A stretch of DNA of 22,528 nucleotides, taken from Verrucomicrobiota bacterium (GTDB taxonomy: Bacteria > Chlamydiota > Chlamydiia > Chlamydiales > Rhabdochlamydiaceae). Both the position numbers and the translations under genes were made by a program. Under the pieces are notes generated by a model. It made no database searches. It was not told the origin of the DNA and saw only the letters and a program-made list of their open reading frames with translations. This document shows, piece after piece, positions 7,096 through 14,326 of the stretch. Location of the stretch: NCBI GenBank assembly GCA_903970455.1, contig CAJCIW010000040.1, forward strand, positions 1 through 22,528. The letters are read 5' to 3'. The stretch's first letter is position 1. Each line of letters opens with the position of its first letter.

Positions 7096-8583
7096 ATGGA
7101 TAAAATCCGGTTGTTGGCTCTTACTCTCTTATTGGCATCGGCTATTCCCCCTGTTAACGCAGCTCTTGACACTCCACAGTCGACCCCTGCCGGGAAATCG
7201 TGGGTTGAAAAGCGGGTGGAACAGTATCCCGAAATATTGTGGCTGGCGGATGAGAATGTGCGAAAAACAGAAGAAGGGCAGGAGAGCCCCACCAGCTCTT
7301 ATTCTGAACAATTATTTAATCGGCAATATATCGAGTTTGATCGAACCCTGATGACCCTGCATGTCTTAAGGCTCATTTTGGATGGGAGCGATGCGGCCTA
7401 TGAGACATTTACCGCAGACCAACCTGCCGATGTGCGTCTTTCCAGAGATAGTTTTAGAAGTGTTCATCATGATGGGCAAAGTCTTGTGAAATCCGGCTGG
7501 GGTGGAATGACAGAGCCGCAAATCATTCAAACGATGGAAACTGCCTTGATTTTAGGCGACATGGGCAAAAGCAAGAGGGCAAGGGAGTTATTCGGCCCCT
7601 TGGGCGCTCATGCACCTGATCATGACGATTTTTATGAAGAAATGATTCGACTTCTTTCACAAAATCCTCGCTTATCTCCTTCCTTTTATCGACTGTCTCC
7701 CCAGGCAAAAGAGCTGCTGGCAAAAATCGCCAACCTGGCCCACTATGGGCACATCACACATTTAGAGGGGGGATCCTCGATGTTTGATAAGCTGCGTTCA
7801 AACTTTCCTGATTCATTCTCTCTTTCTTTTGATCTTTTCATCCATACCTGTGATGTCGCCGGCGCCCTGGGGCATACCAACCCCCGCTCTTCTCTGATGT
7901 TTACAGAACCCACTTGCCGAGCCGTTATAGCTGCGGCAGACGCCGTCCGCGTTCTTGCAGCTCCTGAGAAGACGGCAGCAGATGCGTATGATGCTTATGT
8001 GAGCAGGCGAGCTTCCTGGTTAGGATTAAATCCTAACACTCCTGTAGAGCGAGTATTGACACGGGTGGGGGCGATGCTGCGTCTATTCACCCTTGAAGAA
8101 GGAGCGCTTTTAAGAGAGGCGATCGCCGAGTTGGACGAGAGCGAGCGGGAAAAAGTGATCTCTGCTCTGGAAATCAAAAAGAATGACCCGATGGTTAGAA
8201 CCCCTACCTACATGCCGGCTCTCCTCGTCAATCTTTACAATAATCAAAGGCTCGGGGAATCAAAAGCAGAAAGACTCAAACAAGCCGTCATGATAGGAGT
8301 GCCGCTCCTCTCTAAAATTTTGGATCAGCACAGAAAGGCCCTTATCGATCAGCAAGCAGATCCCTCTATCCCTCTTAATTTTAATCGGATTGCAGGTGTG
8401 GCTAAAACAGATCCGAAATTTTTTCATCGTCCCTTTTGGATCGATAAGGAAGGAAATGTCATTTTGATCGATGCTGTCATGTTTGATGGAGATGGAGTCT
8501 TGGTCGACACAGAATATTTGAAATTTCTAGACATCTACATGGAAGCTGCCAAAAGACTCAATATACGCAAAAAACTCCTGTGA
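7096..8583 (+). CDS. Secreted protein of unknown function with a C-terminal HAD-phosphatase stub
   Basis: 495 residues. A signal peptide is clear (MDKIRLLALTLLLASAIPPV, NAA). The main part (about 70-400) is alpha-helical with scattered His/Asp clusters: VHHDG, ETALILGDMGKSKRARE, DHDDFYEEM and FIHTCDVAGALGHT. These recall HD-type metal phosphohydrolases (compare the usual LLHDIGK), but I cannot place it in a family. The last ~35 residues read VMFDGDGVLVDTEYLKF, an intact HAD motif I, then stop after only a few helical turns; the other three HAD motifs are missing. Either a HAD gene was fused and truncated, or a longer gene was cut by frameshift (another frame stays open for about 19 codons past the stop). 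The start is the first ATG; its ribosome site is weak. Confidence 0.6.
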   Translation: MDKIRLLALTLLLASAIPPVNAALDTPQSTPAGKSWVEKRVEQYPEILWLADENVRKTEEGQESPTSSYSEQLFNRQYIEFDRTLMTLHVLRLILDGSDAAYETFTADQPADVRLSRDSFRSVHHDGQSLVKSGWGGMTEPQIIQTMETALILGDMGKSKRARELFGPLGAHAPDHDDFYEEMIRLLSQNPRLSPSFYRLSPQAKELLAKIANLAHYGHITHLEGGSSMFDKLRSNFPDSFSLSFDLFIHTCDVAGALGHTNPRSSLMFTEPTCRAVIAAADAVRVLAAPEKTAADAYDAYVSRRASWLGLNPNTPVERVLTRVGAMLRLFTLEEGALLREAIAELDESEREKVISALEIKKNDPMVRTPTYMPALLVNLYNNQRLGESKAERLKQAVMIGVPLLSKILDQHRKALIDQQADPSIPLNFNRIAGVAKTDPKFFHRPFWIDKEGNVILIDAVMFDGDGVLVDTEYLKFLDIYMEAAKRLNIRKKLL

Positions 8584-8706
8584 ATCTTGCCACTGCTCTA
8601 ACAATTCCGACTCGTTATTTTTTGCTTATCTGAAGGATATTAAAACTCAGAATTTTTTCTAGTGCAGCTTGGTTATTAACTGTTTAAGTTCATTTACAAG
8701 CTCAGC

Positions 8707-8724
8707 TGACGCAATATTGCGTCA
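8707..8724. promoter_or_regulatory. Operator palindrome, copy 1
   Basis: A perfect 18-base palindrome, TGACGCAATATTGCGTCA. An identical copy follows 27 bases later (8734-8751). Centre spacing of 27 bases, about 2.6 helical turns, suits two regulator dimers binding near one another. The downstream operon encodes an HTH antitoxin, the likely ligand (inference). Confidence 0.8.
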
Positions 8725-8732
8725 ATTTCATG

Positions 8733-8762
8733 TTGACGCAATATTGCGTCAAACTGTAGAAT
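8733..8762 (+). promoter_or_regulatory. Sigma-70 promoter overlapped by operator copy 2
   Basis: TTGACG (8733-8738) and TAGAAT (8757-8762) separated by 18 bases form a near-consensus promoter ahead of the kinase gene. The second copy of the 18-base palindrome (8734-8751; extends to 20 bases as TTGACGCAATATTGCGTCAA) covers the -35 box and most of the spacer. A bound repressor would block polymerase directly, the expected autoregulation of a toxin-antitoxin operon. Confidence 0.75.
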
Positions 8763-8783
8763 GAGAGAAAAATAGGATCTATC

Positions 8784-9689
8784 ATGGCGTCTGCTATTTG
8801 TTGTCATTGCTGCAAGCCCCTATCTGCTGAAGAGAGCTCTCGGCATGGATTGCATGAAAACTGTTTCAAGGAATGCTTTGGGTCCTGTGAGGAGTTTATC
8901 GATCTCGTAGCCCGATCTCAATCTGCTCCCCCCGCGCCGACAAGTCAGGAGCCAAAAAACATTAGCTTTTTTCACGGAGCATACCGCAAATATTCGGCGC
9001 GATTGGGAAAGAGAACCTACATCTTAAAGGTACAACAGCAAGAATATCCCGAGCTGCCCGCAACAGAATTTTTATCGAATCAAATCTTTCGTAGCCTAAA
9101 CATTCCGGTTCCAGATCATTATTTAATTAAATACCCGAAAGACGATCTCTGTTTTGTCACAAAAAATTTCATGTCCGATTTAACCGCTTCCACCCTTGAT
9201 CACATCTATCATTTTGTAACCGATGAAAAAAAATACGATTGCGAAAGTCTCGTTAAGATTATTGGAGAAAAAACACAAAGAAAAAGGGAACAAGAAAGAT
9301 TCATTCTTCTTACTCTGGCGGATAGCCTAATCGGCAACCATGACCGCCATGGCCGCAATTTAGCCTTTATTCAATCCGCTAAAGGCATATGGCTCTCCCC
9401 CTTCTATGATAATCCATCTGCACTTGCTTTGGAACACCCCTCGATGTTGGGAGCGGATTTACAACCAAGAGGATCGATCTACACAAAAGAGACTGATAAG
9501 CCGACAATGAAAGATTATGTTTTAGAATGGAACCGTTTAGGTTATGGCGATGTTGTCCGGCGTTTTAACAAAAATCTGTCCCTTCGAATGATCAAAGACC
9601 TGATAGAGAAAAGCCATTTAAGCGAGAAAAGAAAAAGGGCTTTGTTCGGTCTGATCTTGAAAAGAAACGAGGAGCTATGCGGCCATTAA
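8784..9689 (+). CDS. HipT-like serine/threonine kinase toxin (HipA core without N-terminal subdomain)
   Basis: 301 residues, shorter than full HipA (~440). HipA-type kinases phosphorylate translation factors such as aminoacyl-tRNA synthetases and stop growth. Visible: a Cys/His-rich N-terminus (C6, C7, C9, C10, H21, H24, C27, C31), possibly a small zinc site; a glycine-containing loop ISFFHGAYRKYS (60-71); the ATP lysine in ILKV (K82); the catalytic loop LIGNHDRHGRN (D187, N192); and the metal-binding aspartate in SPFYDN (D209). Kinase residues appear complete. The HipA N-subdomain-1 is missing here and is found instead in the next gene, as in HipBST-type systems. AGGA lies about 7 bases before the ATG. 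The next gene overlaps its end by 13 bases, suggesting translational coupling. Target unknown. Confidence 0.85.
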   Translation: MASAICCHCCKPLSAEESSRHGLHENCFKECFGSCEEFIDLVARSQSAPPAPTSQEPKNISFFHGAYRKYSARLGKRTYILKVQQQEYPELPATEFLSNQIFRSLNIPVPDHYLIKYPKDDLCFVTKNFMSDLTASTLDHIYHFVTDEKKYDCESLVKIIGEKTQRKREQERFILLTLADSLIGNHDRHGRNLAFIQSAKGIWLSPFYDNPSALALEHPSMLGADLQPRGSIYTKETDKPTMKDYVLEWNRLGYGDVVRRFNKNLSLRMIKDLIEKSHLSEKRKRALFGLILKRNEELCGH

Positions 9690-10336
9690 AAGTCATCGGG
9701 ATTTTCGTGTTTTTAGAGAAAAGAAAAACACAGACGCTCGTGGGAAGCTTGTACAAAGTCAATCGAAAGCTGGTTTTTACCTACGAAGACTCGTATCTCA
9801 ATGGTAAACATAGTATTCCTCTTGGCCCCGAGTTTCCTCTAACTCAAAAACAATTTTCTTCAGACAAATTATTTCCTTCCCTTGAAGATCGTATTCCATC
9901 TACCCAGAATCCTGCTTACCCGGAATATTGCTTGGCCATGGGAATCGACCCAAATGAACAAGACCCTTTTGTACTCTTATCCACAGTTGGCAGCAAAGGG
10001 CCTTCTTCTTTTATATTTCATCCTATTTTCATGCGAGACATAACTCCAAAAGATATAGTCGAATTCAGACATGCACTTGGACTAACTACTCGTGAATTTG
10101 CAGCAGTTTTTGAATTTTCTCAGAATTCATTAAATGCATTAGAGCGAGGTCGGAGAGCGGGCATCGAAATAATAAAACGGTTAGAAATCCTTTTGCACTT
10201 TCCTGAGGTTGCCTTATATTTTTTATTGGTCAACCGAGGCTATTTAACTCATGAAAAGTGGGTAAATGCGAGCGACAAACTCAAAATGGAAGGCAAAAAA
10301 CAAACTCCAGGCAAGAATTTACCCATTATGGGCTAA
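9677..10336 (+). CDS. Fused HipS-HipB-like antitoxin (HipA N-subdomain plus HTH)
   Basis: 219 residues. Residues ~5-115 match the HipA N-subdomain-1/HipS layout: VGSLYKVNRKLVFTYEDSYL, then GPEFPLTQKQF and DPFVLLSTVGSKGPSSFIFH. Residues ~121-185 are a helix-turn-helix (DITPKDIVEFRHALGLTTRE, FAAVFEFSQNSLNALERGRR), as in HipB. In three-gene HipBST systems HipS neutralises the kinase and HipB binds DNA; here one protein would do both. It begins inside the end of the kinase gene, with GAGGAG just 2 bases from the ATG, so translation is probably coupled. The tail is basic. The 3' end overlaps the end of the convergent purK gene by 11 bases. The boundary between the two parts is inferred by eye. Confidence 0.8.
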   Translation: MRPLKVIGIFVFLEKRKTQTLVGSLYKVNRKLVFTYEDSYLNGKHSIPLGPEFPLTQKQFSSDKLFPSLEDRIPSTQNPAYPEYCLAMGIDPNEQDPFVLLSTVGSKGPSSFIFHPIFMRDITPKDIVEFRHALGLTTREFAAVFEFSQNSLNALERGRRAGIEIIKRLEILLHFPEVALYFLLVNRGYLTHEKWVNASDKLKMEGKKQTPGKNLPIMG

Positions 10337-11612
10337 AACGCTCCAATGCCTTTGGATCTAGCGCTCCCAATCGATCTCTGGCTTCCTGCATCGATTTTCC
10401 CACTATGTTTATATGCCCAATCTTACGTCCCTTGGTAACACCACTCTTGTCATACCAATGGACGCTACAACCTGGTGTCGCTAATGCACGATCAATCAAT
10501 TCCCCGGCCAATTCTTCCCCCCTCTTACCATCTGCCTCACCTAAAATATTTAACATGATGACGTGATTAACTTTTAGGCTGGTATCGCCTAATGGCAACC
10601 CCAACGTTGCACGAACATGATTTTCAAATTGGGAAGTCACGCAACCGTCAATGGTATAATGTCCACTATTATGCACGCGGGGCGCTACCTCATTTAATAA
10701 AACTACATCATCAGCAAGTAAAAACATCTCTACACCAAACACGCCGCCACCTTCCATTCCGTTCATCACTTGTTTTGCCAAAAGTTCTGCCCGTAAGCGC
10801 GCTGATTCAGAGATGAGAGCCGGAGTTTCCGTGACGTGACAGATACTATCGCGCTGCACAGTTTGTGTAACCGGATACAATTTTACTTCCCCGTCTCTAC
10901 ACCTCACCACCATGACTGCTAACTCTTTTTCAAACGGCTGCCATTTTTCTGCATACAAACCATGTGCATAACCGCCTAATTTTTCTAAAGCTATAGTATG
11001 CGCTTCTTTACTATGAACAACATAGTTACCTCTCCCATCATAGGCGAGACGTTTACTTTTTAACATGAATGGATAACCATATTCGTTAGCAGCATGAACT
11101 AGAGCATTTTCGTCTGGAATATCGCAAAATTCACCCACAGGCACACCGAATTCCTTGAAATATTCCTTTTGTGCAAATTTATCCTGGATCATGGTAATCG
11201 TTTTTGCCGACGGTTGTATATCCACAGTGCCTTCACCTTCTAACATTGTGAGAGTTTCTGCATCAACATGTTCAATTTCAATCGTCAATACATCTACTTT
11301 AGATGCAAAATTCTGCACATCGTCGGCATATCGAAAATGTCCCTTCACTGCTTGTGATGCGACCGCGGCAGGTGGGCGGTCGGATGGATCTAATACCATC
11401 ACTTTCACACCTAAATTCGCAGCTGATAAGGCTAACATCCGTCCAAGTTGGCCACCGCCTAATATTCCTAAAACTTTAGCTCTAGGCGTTTGGGGTGTTG
11501 AGGTAGGGATTACTTCTGGATTTGCGTCGGCAATACTGGCTATAAGAATTGCAATGGAAAATGCCGCTTTTCCAACTTTACTGGCGAAGCTGTAAGGTAC
11601 TCTTTTATCCAC
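10326..11612 (-). CDS. purK: N5-carboxyaminoimidazole ribonucleotide synthase, eukaryote-like, with leader
   Basis: 428 residues from GTG11612. PurK uses ATP and bicarbonate to carboxylate AIR for PurE. ATP-grasp features: VLGILGGGQLGRMLALSAAN, FMLKSKRLAYDGRGNYVV, YAEKWQPFEKELAVMVVR, GVFGVEMFLL, LLNEVAPRVHNSGHYTID and the C-terminal GRKIGHINIVG. The wording (KELAVMVVR, PRVHNSGHYTI, TSQFENHVRATLGLP) is closest to fungal Ade2-type enzymes as I know them. In fungi PurK is fused to PurE; here they are separate and divergent. Ahead of the core is a basic segment and a hydrophobic stretch ending in ADA (KVGKAAFSIAILIASIADA), resembling a signal peptide. The frame stays open to a TTG at 11663; GTG11612 is preferred because AAAGAG precedes it and it gives a typical leader, but no ATG exists, so the start is uncertain. 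Confidence 0.88.
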   Translation of the reverse strand: MDKRVPYSFASKVGKAAFSIAILIASIADANPEVIPTSTPQTPRAKVLGILGGGQLGRMLALSAANLGVKVMVLDPSDRPPAAVASQAVKGHFRYADDVQNFASKVDVLTIEIEHVDAETLTMLEGEGTVDIQPSAKTITMIQDKFAQKEYFKEFGVPVGEFCDIPDENALVHAANEYGYPFMLKSKRLAYDGRGNYVVHSKEAHTIALEKLGGYAHGLYAEKWQPFEKELAVMVVRCRDGEVKLYPVTQTVQRDSICHVTETPALISESARLRAELLAKQVMNGMEGGGVFGVEMFLLADDVVLLNEVAPRVHNSGHYTIDGCVTSQFENHVRATLGLPLGDTSLKVNHVIMLNILGEADGKRGEELAGELIDRALATPGCSVHWYDKSGVTKGRKIGHINIVGKSMQEARDRLGALDPKALERFSP

Positions 11613-11764
11613 AAAACCACTCTTTGTAAGTTGTTTGTCAACCTGCAATTCTTCAACACCCAAACAATTGTTTACAATCTTTAACGCTGCGTTGACCAGA
11701 TCCCTTTGTCGGATGAAGTTGATTAAATTTAATTTCTTGCGATAAATTGCTGGGTAAAAATTTT

Positions 11765-11823
11765 AACTCGACTTTGCAACTTTTTTCCAGGCAGGCGGGG
11801 CCAAAAAGTTGCAAAGTCGAGTT
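11765..11823. repeat. Hairpin with perfect 21-base arms upstream of purE
   Basis: AACTCGACTTTGCAACTTTTT (11765-11785) is the exact reverse complement of 11803-11823, around a 17-base loop containing CCAGGCAGGCGGGG. It lies in the gap between divergent purK and purE, ending 19 bases before the purE start codon. It would be in the purE leader RNA if transcription begins to its left. The loop resembles the inner part of the palindrome at 3534-3699. Confidence 0.85.
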
Positions 11824-11842
11824 TAACTTGGAAGATTCGGTA

Positions 11843-12874
11843 ATGACTATCCTTAGATGCTTGCTTCTGCTCCTTCCGTTTTGCAATCCTTTATATTCTA
11901 CACCCAAGATTGAGATTCGTGTCGGGAGTGATTCAGATTTACCTAGGATTCAAGAACTGTTTTTTATTTTGGAGCAGCTTGATATCGATTATGAGCTGAG
12001 AATTTTATCCGCTCATAGAACGCCTCATGAAATGATGGCTAAGGCTCAAACTTTGGCACAAGAGGGTTTTGCGGTGTGTATCGGTTCAGCCGGTGGGTCG
12101 GCACATCTCCCTGGGATGACAGCATCGGAAACCCCCATCCCTGTGATTGCCTTGCCGGTTAAAACGAGTTATTTGGATGGTCTTGATTCTCTACTTTCTA
12201 TGGTCCAAATGCCTCCGGGAATTCCCAACGGGGCTTTGGGGATCAATCAATCAAAATCAGCCGCCCTGGCTGCAGCACAAATTGCCTATATGGGTGATCA
12301 CCAAGTCATGCAAAAGATCTGTAAATTAAGAAATATTCCATACCAAGCACATGCTCCGCAATCTAGAGTGGCTGTTGTAGGTTCAACGCACAAGAACTTG
12401 GGAATGGATTTCGAAAAAGCGATGGAGCTCTTCCAGGCTTTTGATGTAGAGGTGATAGAGTATGAGATCAATGAAGAAGCATTTTTAAGTCGGGCAATCG
12501 AATCGGGTTGCAGCGCTCTCTATTTCATTTGTGATATTCAAAATGAAGGGATTATTCAATGTCAACATTTAGCAAAAAACACCTTTTTGCCTCTTATAGT
12601 CATTCCCTATTTTGAGAAGAAGGCAAGCGTTTCGCCTATGTTTTTTCATCAAATTTTGTCGAATGAAGCTACCCTTTCAATGGGGATAAACCAGTTTTCC
12701 AATGGAGCCTTATATTGCCTACAGATTATAGGTAACGAAAATGCTTTCGTACGGAATAAGTTTAATGAATATCGTCGTGATCTCTCCGACTCTGTGAAAC
12801 AAAAGAACAAAAAGCTACAGGAGGAGAAAGTCCAAAAGGGAACCTATTTAAAAAGTTGGGATTCACGAGCCTAA
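11843..12874 (+). CDS. purE: PurE-type AIR carboxylase/mutase, two PurE domains, with signal peptide
   Basis: 343 residues, about twice a normal PurE (~160-170). PurE converts N5-CAIR to CAIR, the product PurK feeds. A leader (MTILRCLLLLLPFCNPLYS) precedes domain 1 (about 21-165) with the active-site motifs GSDSDLP, LSAHRTPHE, IGSAGGSAHLPGM, LPVKTSYLDGLDSL and VQMPPGIP, all intact. Domain 2 (about 185-315) repeats the layout (VAVVGSTHKNLGMDFEKAME, LPLIVIPYF, ATLSMGINQFSNGALYCLQI) but lacks the SAHRTP and GSAGGSAHLPGM residues, so it is probably a catalytically dead copy. The tail is lysine-rich coil. ATG11843 is chosen over the longer frame from 11747 because GGAAG precedes it by 8 bases and the longer frame would only translate the hairpin. 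Divergent from purK. Confidence 0.88.
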   Translation: MTILRCLLLLLPFCNPLYSTPKIEIRVGSDSDLPRIQELFFILEQLDIDYELRILSAHRTPHEMMAKAQTLAQEGFAVCIGSAGGSAHLPGMTASETPIPVIALPVKTSYLDGLDSLLSMVQMPPGIPNGALGINQSKSAALAAAQIAYMGDHQVMQKICKLRNIPYQAHAPQSRVAVVGSTHKNLGMDFEKAMELFQAFDVEVIEYEINEEAFLSRAIESGCSALYFICDIQNEGIIQCQHLAKNTFLPLIVIPYFEKKASVSPMFFHQILSNEATLSMGINQFSNGALYCLQIIGNENAFVRNKFNEYRRDLSDSVKQKNKKLQEEKVQKGTYLKSWDSRA

Positions 12875-12895
12875 TCTTCTCGAAGTTGAGTTTCA

Positions 12896-13531
12896 TCAAA
12901 AAAATCGACGAATGATATCTATAATTGAAATGTATTGTAGAGTCACAATAACAAAAACAATATAGAAAATTGCTATTGGATGCCCAATCATCATCCAAAT
13001 ACCATCATCATTTAAAAGGCCAATACCTAAAAATAGTATTGCAGCCGAAGCAATATAACTACTTAGAGGAATTGGAAGAGAAATCGCAATAAAAATTCCA
13101 ATCAATCCTACTAAGCATCCATTAATTTTTCGCATAACAGGTTGAGTACACATCCAAAGTAGCCTTGGACGGGAAAATTTGGCAATTATTTTAATAAACC
13201 ACAAAAGTTGATTCACAACAAATTTTAGAACTTTTCGGGAGATTTTTTTCTTGAGAATGAATCTAGGCATCCATGTTTTATTCGAAAAAGCATATGAAAA
13301 TCCTAAATAAGCTATAATCACTCCGAAGGGAATTGCTAATCCAAAAATTTGGCTAAAAGGAATACAGAAAAAAATTAATGCCAAGATTTTTCCTTTTCCT
13401 GAAAAAAAAGGGGTAATCTCTTTCAAAGATAAGGCTCTTTCTTTTGATTTCTCCTTCAAACTGATTAGGTTTTTTTTAAATGAGATGTAGTTTTTCGATT
13501 TGCTATTTTCGCTAATAAAACACCTTAACAA
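12896..13531 (-). CDS. ExoD-family membrane protein
   Basis: About 211 residues. The family is named for a rhizobial exopolysaccharide protein; its biochemical role is unknown. The layout fits: a soluble start, then KILALIFFCIPFSQIFGLAI and PFGVIIAYLGFSYAF, the characteristic W-M-P-R-F-I-L-K-K loop after the first membrane pair, and two or three C-terminal membrane segments (GCLVGLIGIFIAISLPIPLS; AAILFLGIGLL; IFYIVFVIVTLQY). The only upstream start available is a TTG at 13531 with no obvious ribosome site, and the frame has no internal ATG before the domain, so the exact start is unclear. It converges on purE (gap 21 bases) and is divergent from the HAD gene. The sequence is notably A/T-rich. 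Confidence 0.75.
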   Translation of the reverse strand: MLRCFISENSKSKNYISFKKNLISLKEKSKERALSLKEITPFFSGKGKILALIFFCIPFSQIFGLAIPFGVIIAYLGFSYAFSNKTWMPRFILKKKISRKVLKFVVNQLLWFIKIIAKFSRPRLLWMCTQPVMRKINGCLVGLIGIFIAISLPIPLSSYIASAAILFLGIGLLNDDGIWMMIGHPIAIFYIVFVIVTLQYISIIDIIRRFF

Positions 13532-13651
13532 TTAATGCTTGAGCTGAAGAGCATCCTTTTTTTCCGAATTTATCAATGTACAAAATTTTTTACAATTGAA
13601 TAAGCCTGAATGAAGTGGGATAATGGCTTGTTCACCTATTGGAGGTTCTCT

Positions 13652-14326
13652 ATGAAAAAATTCTTCTTAACTTTTTTTTCCGCATTAATAGCCACCTCTG
13701 CTCTTATCGGTGCACCTAAGGCTGTCGTCTTCGATTGGGGGAATGTGATCGCATTTGACGACCGGTCCGTCGTTGTCGATTTTATGTGCGGTTCGCTTCA
13801 AATTTCTGAAACCGAGTTTGAGGCCGCTAACCTCGACAAAAGAAAAGCCGTCAAGGCGGGAAAAAGCGATATCGATTTCTGGTGCGATTTTGCCAAGCAA
13901 AAAGGAGTCCAGCTTCCAAACGATTGGGCGCAAAAATATACTGCTGCTCTGAAAGCAAGCGTGGGGGCAGATCCCGACATGTATCTTCTTATCGATCAAT
14001 TAAAAAAGAATGAGATCCGCGTCGGCTTGCTGTCGAACATTAATGACCGTTATACAACACTAATCCGGGATTTTGGTTTCTACGAGCCGTTCGACCCTTG
14101 CCTTCTTTCGTGTGAAATTGGACTTGAAAAGCCCAATCCAAAAGTTTATGAACTTTTATTAGAGAGAATGCACCTCTCTCCTGAGGAGATTGTTTTCGTC
14201 GATGATAAAGTGGAAAATGTTGAAGCTGCCAAAGAAATGGGCATCGATGCGATTCTTTTTGAATCGGAACCGAAGTTGAAAGGGGAGCTGATCAAAAGAG
14301 GTATTTTGGAACATGAATCAACTTAA
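13652..14326 (+). CDS. Exported HAD-superfamily (IA, YihX-like) phosphatase
   Basis: 224 residues. A signal peptide (MKKFFLTFFSALIATSALIG, AP) is followed at once by HAD motif I VVFDWGNVIAFDD. The DxGNV form matches the YihX branch, whose E. coli member removes phosphate from alpha-glucose-1-phosphate. Motif II is LLSNINDRY, the motif III lysine is in LEKPNPKVYELLLERM, and motif IV is IVFVDDKVENVEAAKEMGID. All catalytic residues expected for this branch are present. The ATG is supported by GGAGG 6 bases upstream; the frame is open further (13610) but that would bury the signal peptide. The GNAT gene overlaps its end by 14 bases. Substrate is unproven. A location outside the cytosol is inferred from the leader. 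Confidence 0.85.
   Translation: MKKFFLTFFSALIATSALIGAPKAVVFDWGNVIAFDDRSVVVDFMCGSLQISETEFEAANLDKRKAVKAGKSDIDFWCDFAKQKGVQLPNDWAQKYTAALKASVGADPDMYLLIDQLKKNEIRVGLLSNINDRYTTLIRDFGFYEPFDPCLLSCEIGLEKPNPKVYELLLERMHLSPEEIVFVDDKVENVEAAKEMGIDAILFESEPKLKGELIKRGILEHEST

Noticed and set aside
11653..11907. Minus-strand open frame of 84 codons across the purE hairpin
   Set aside because: It runs antisense to the hairpin and the purE start, shows no family pattern, and its repeats simply reflect the palindrome.
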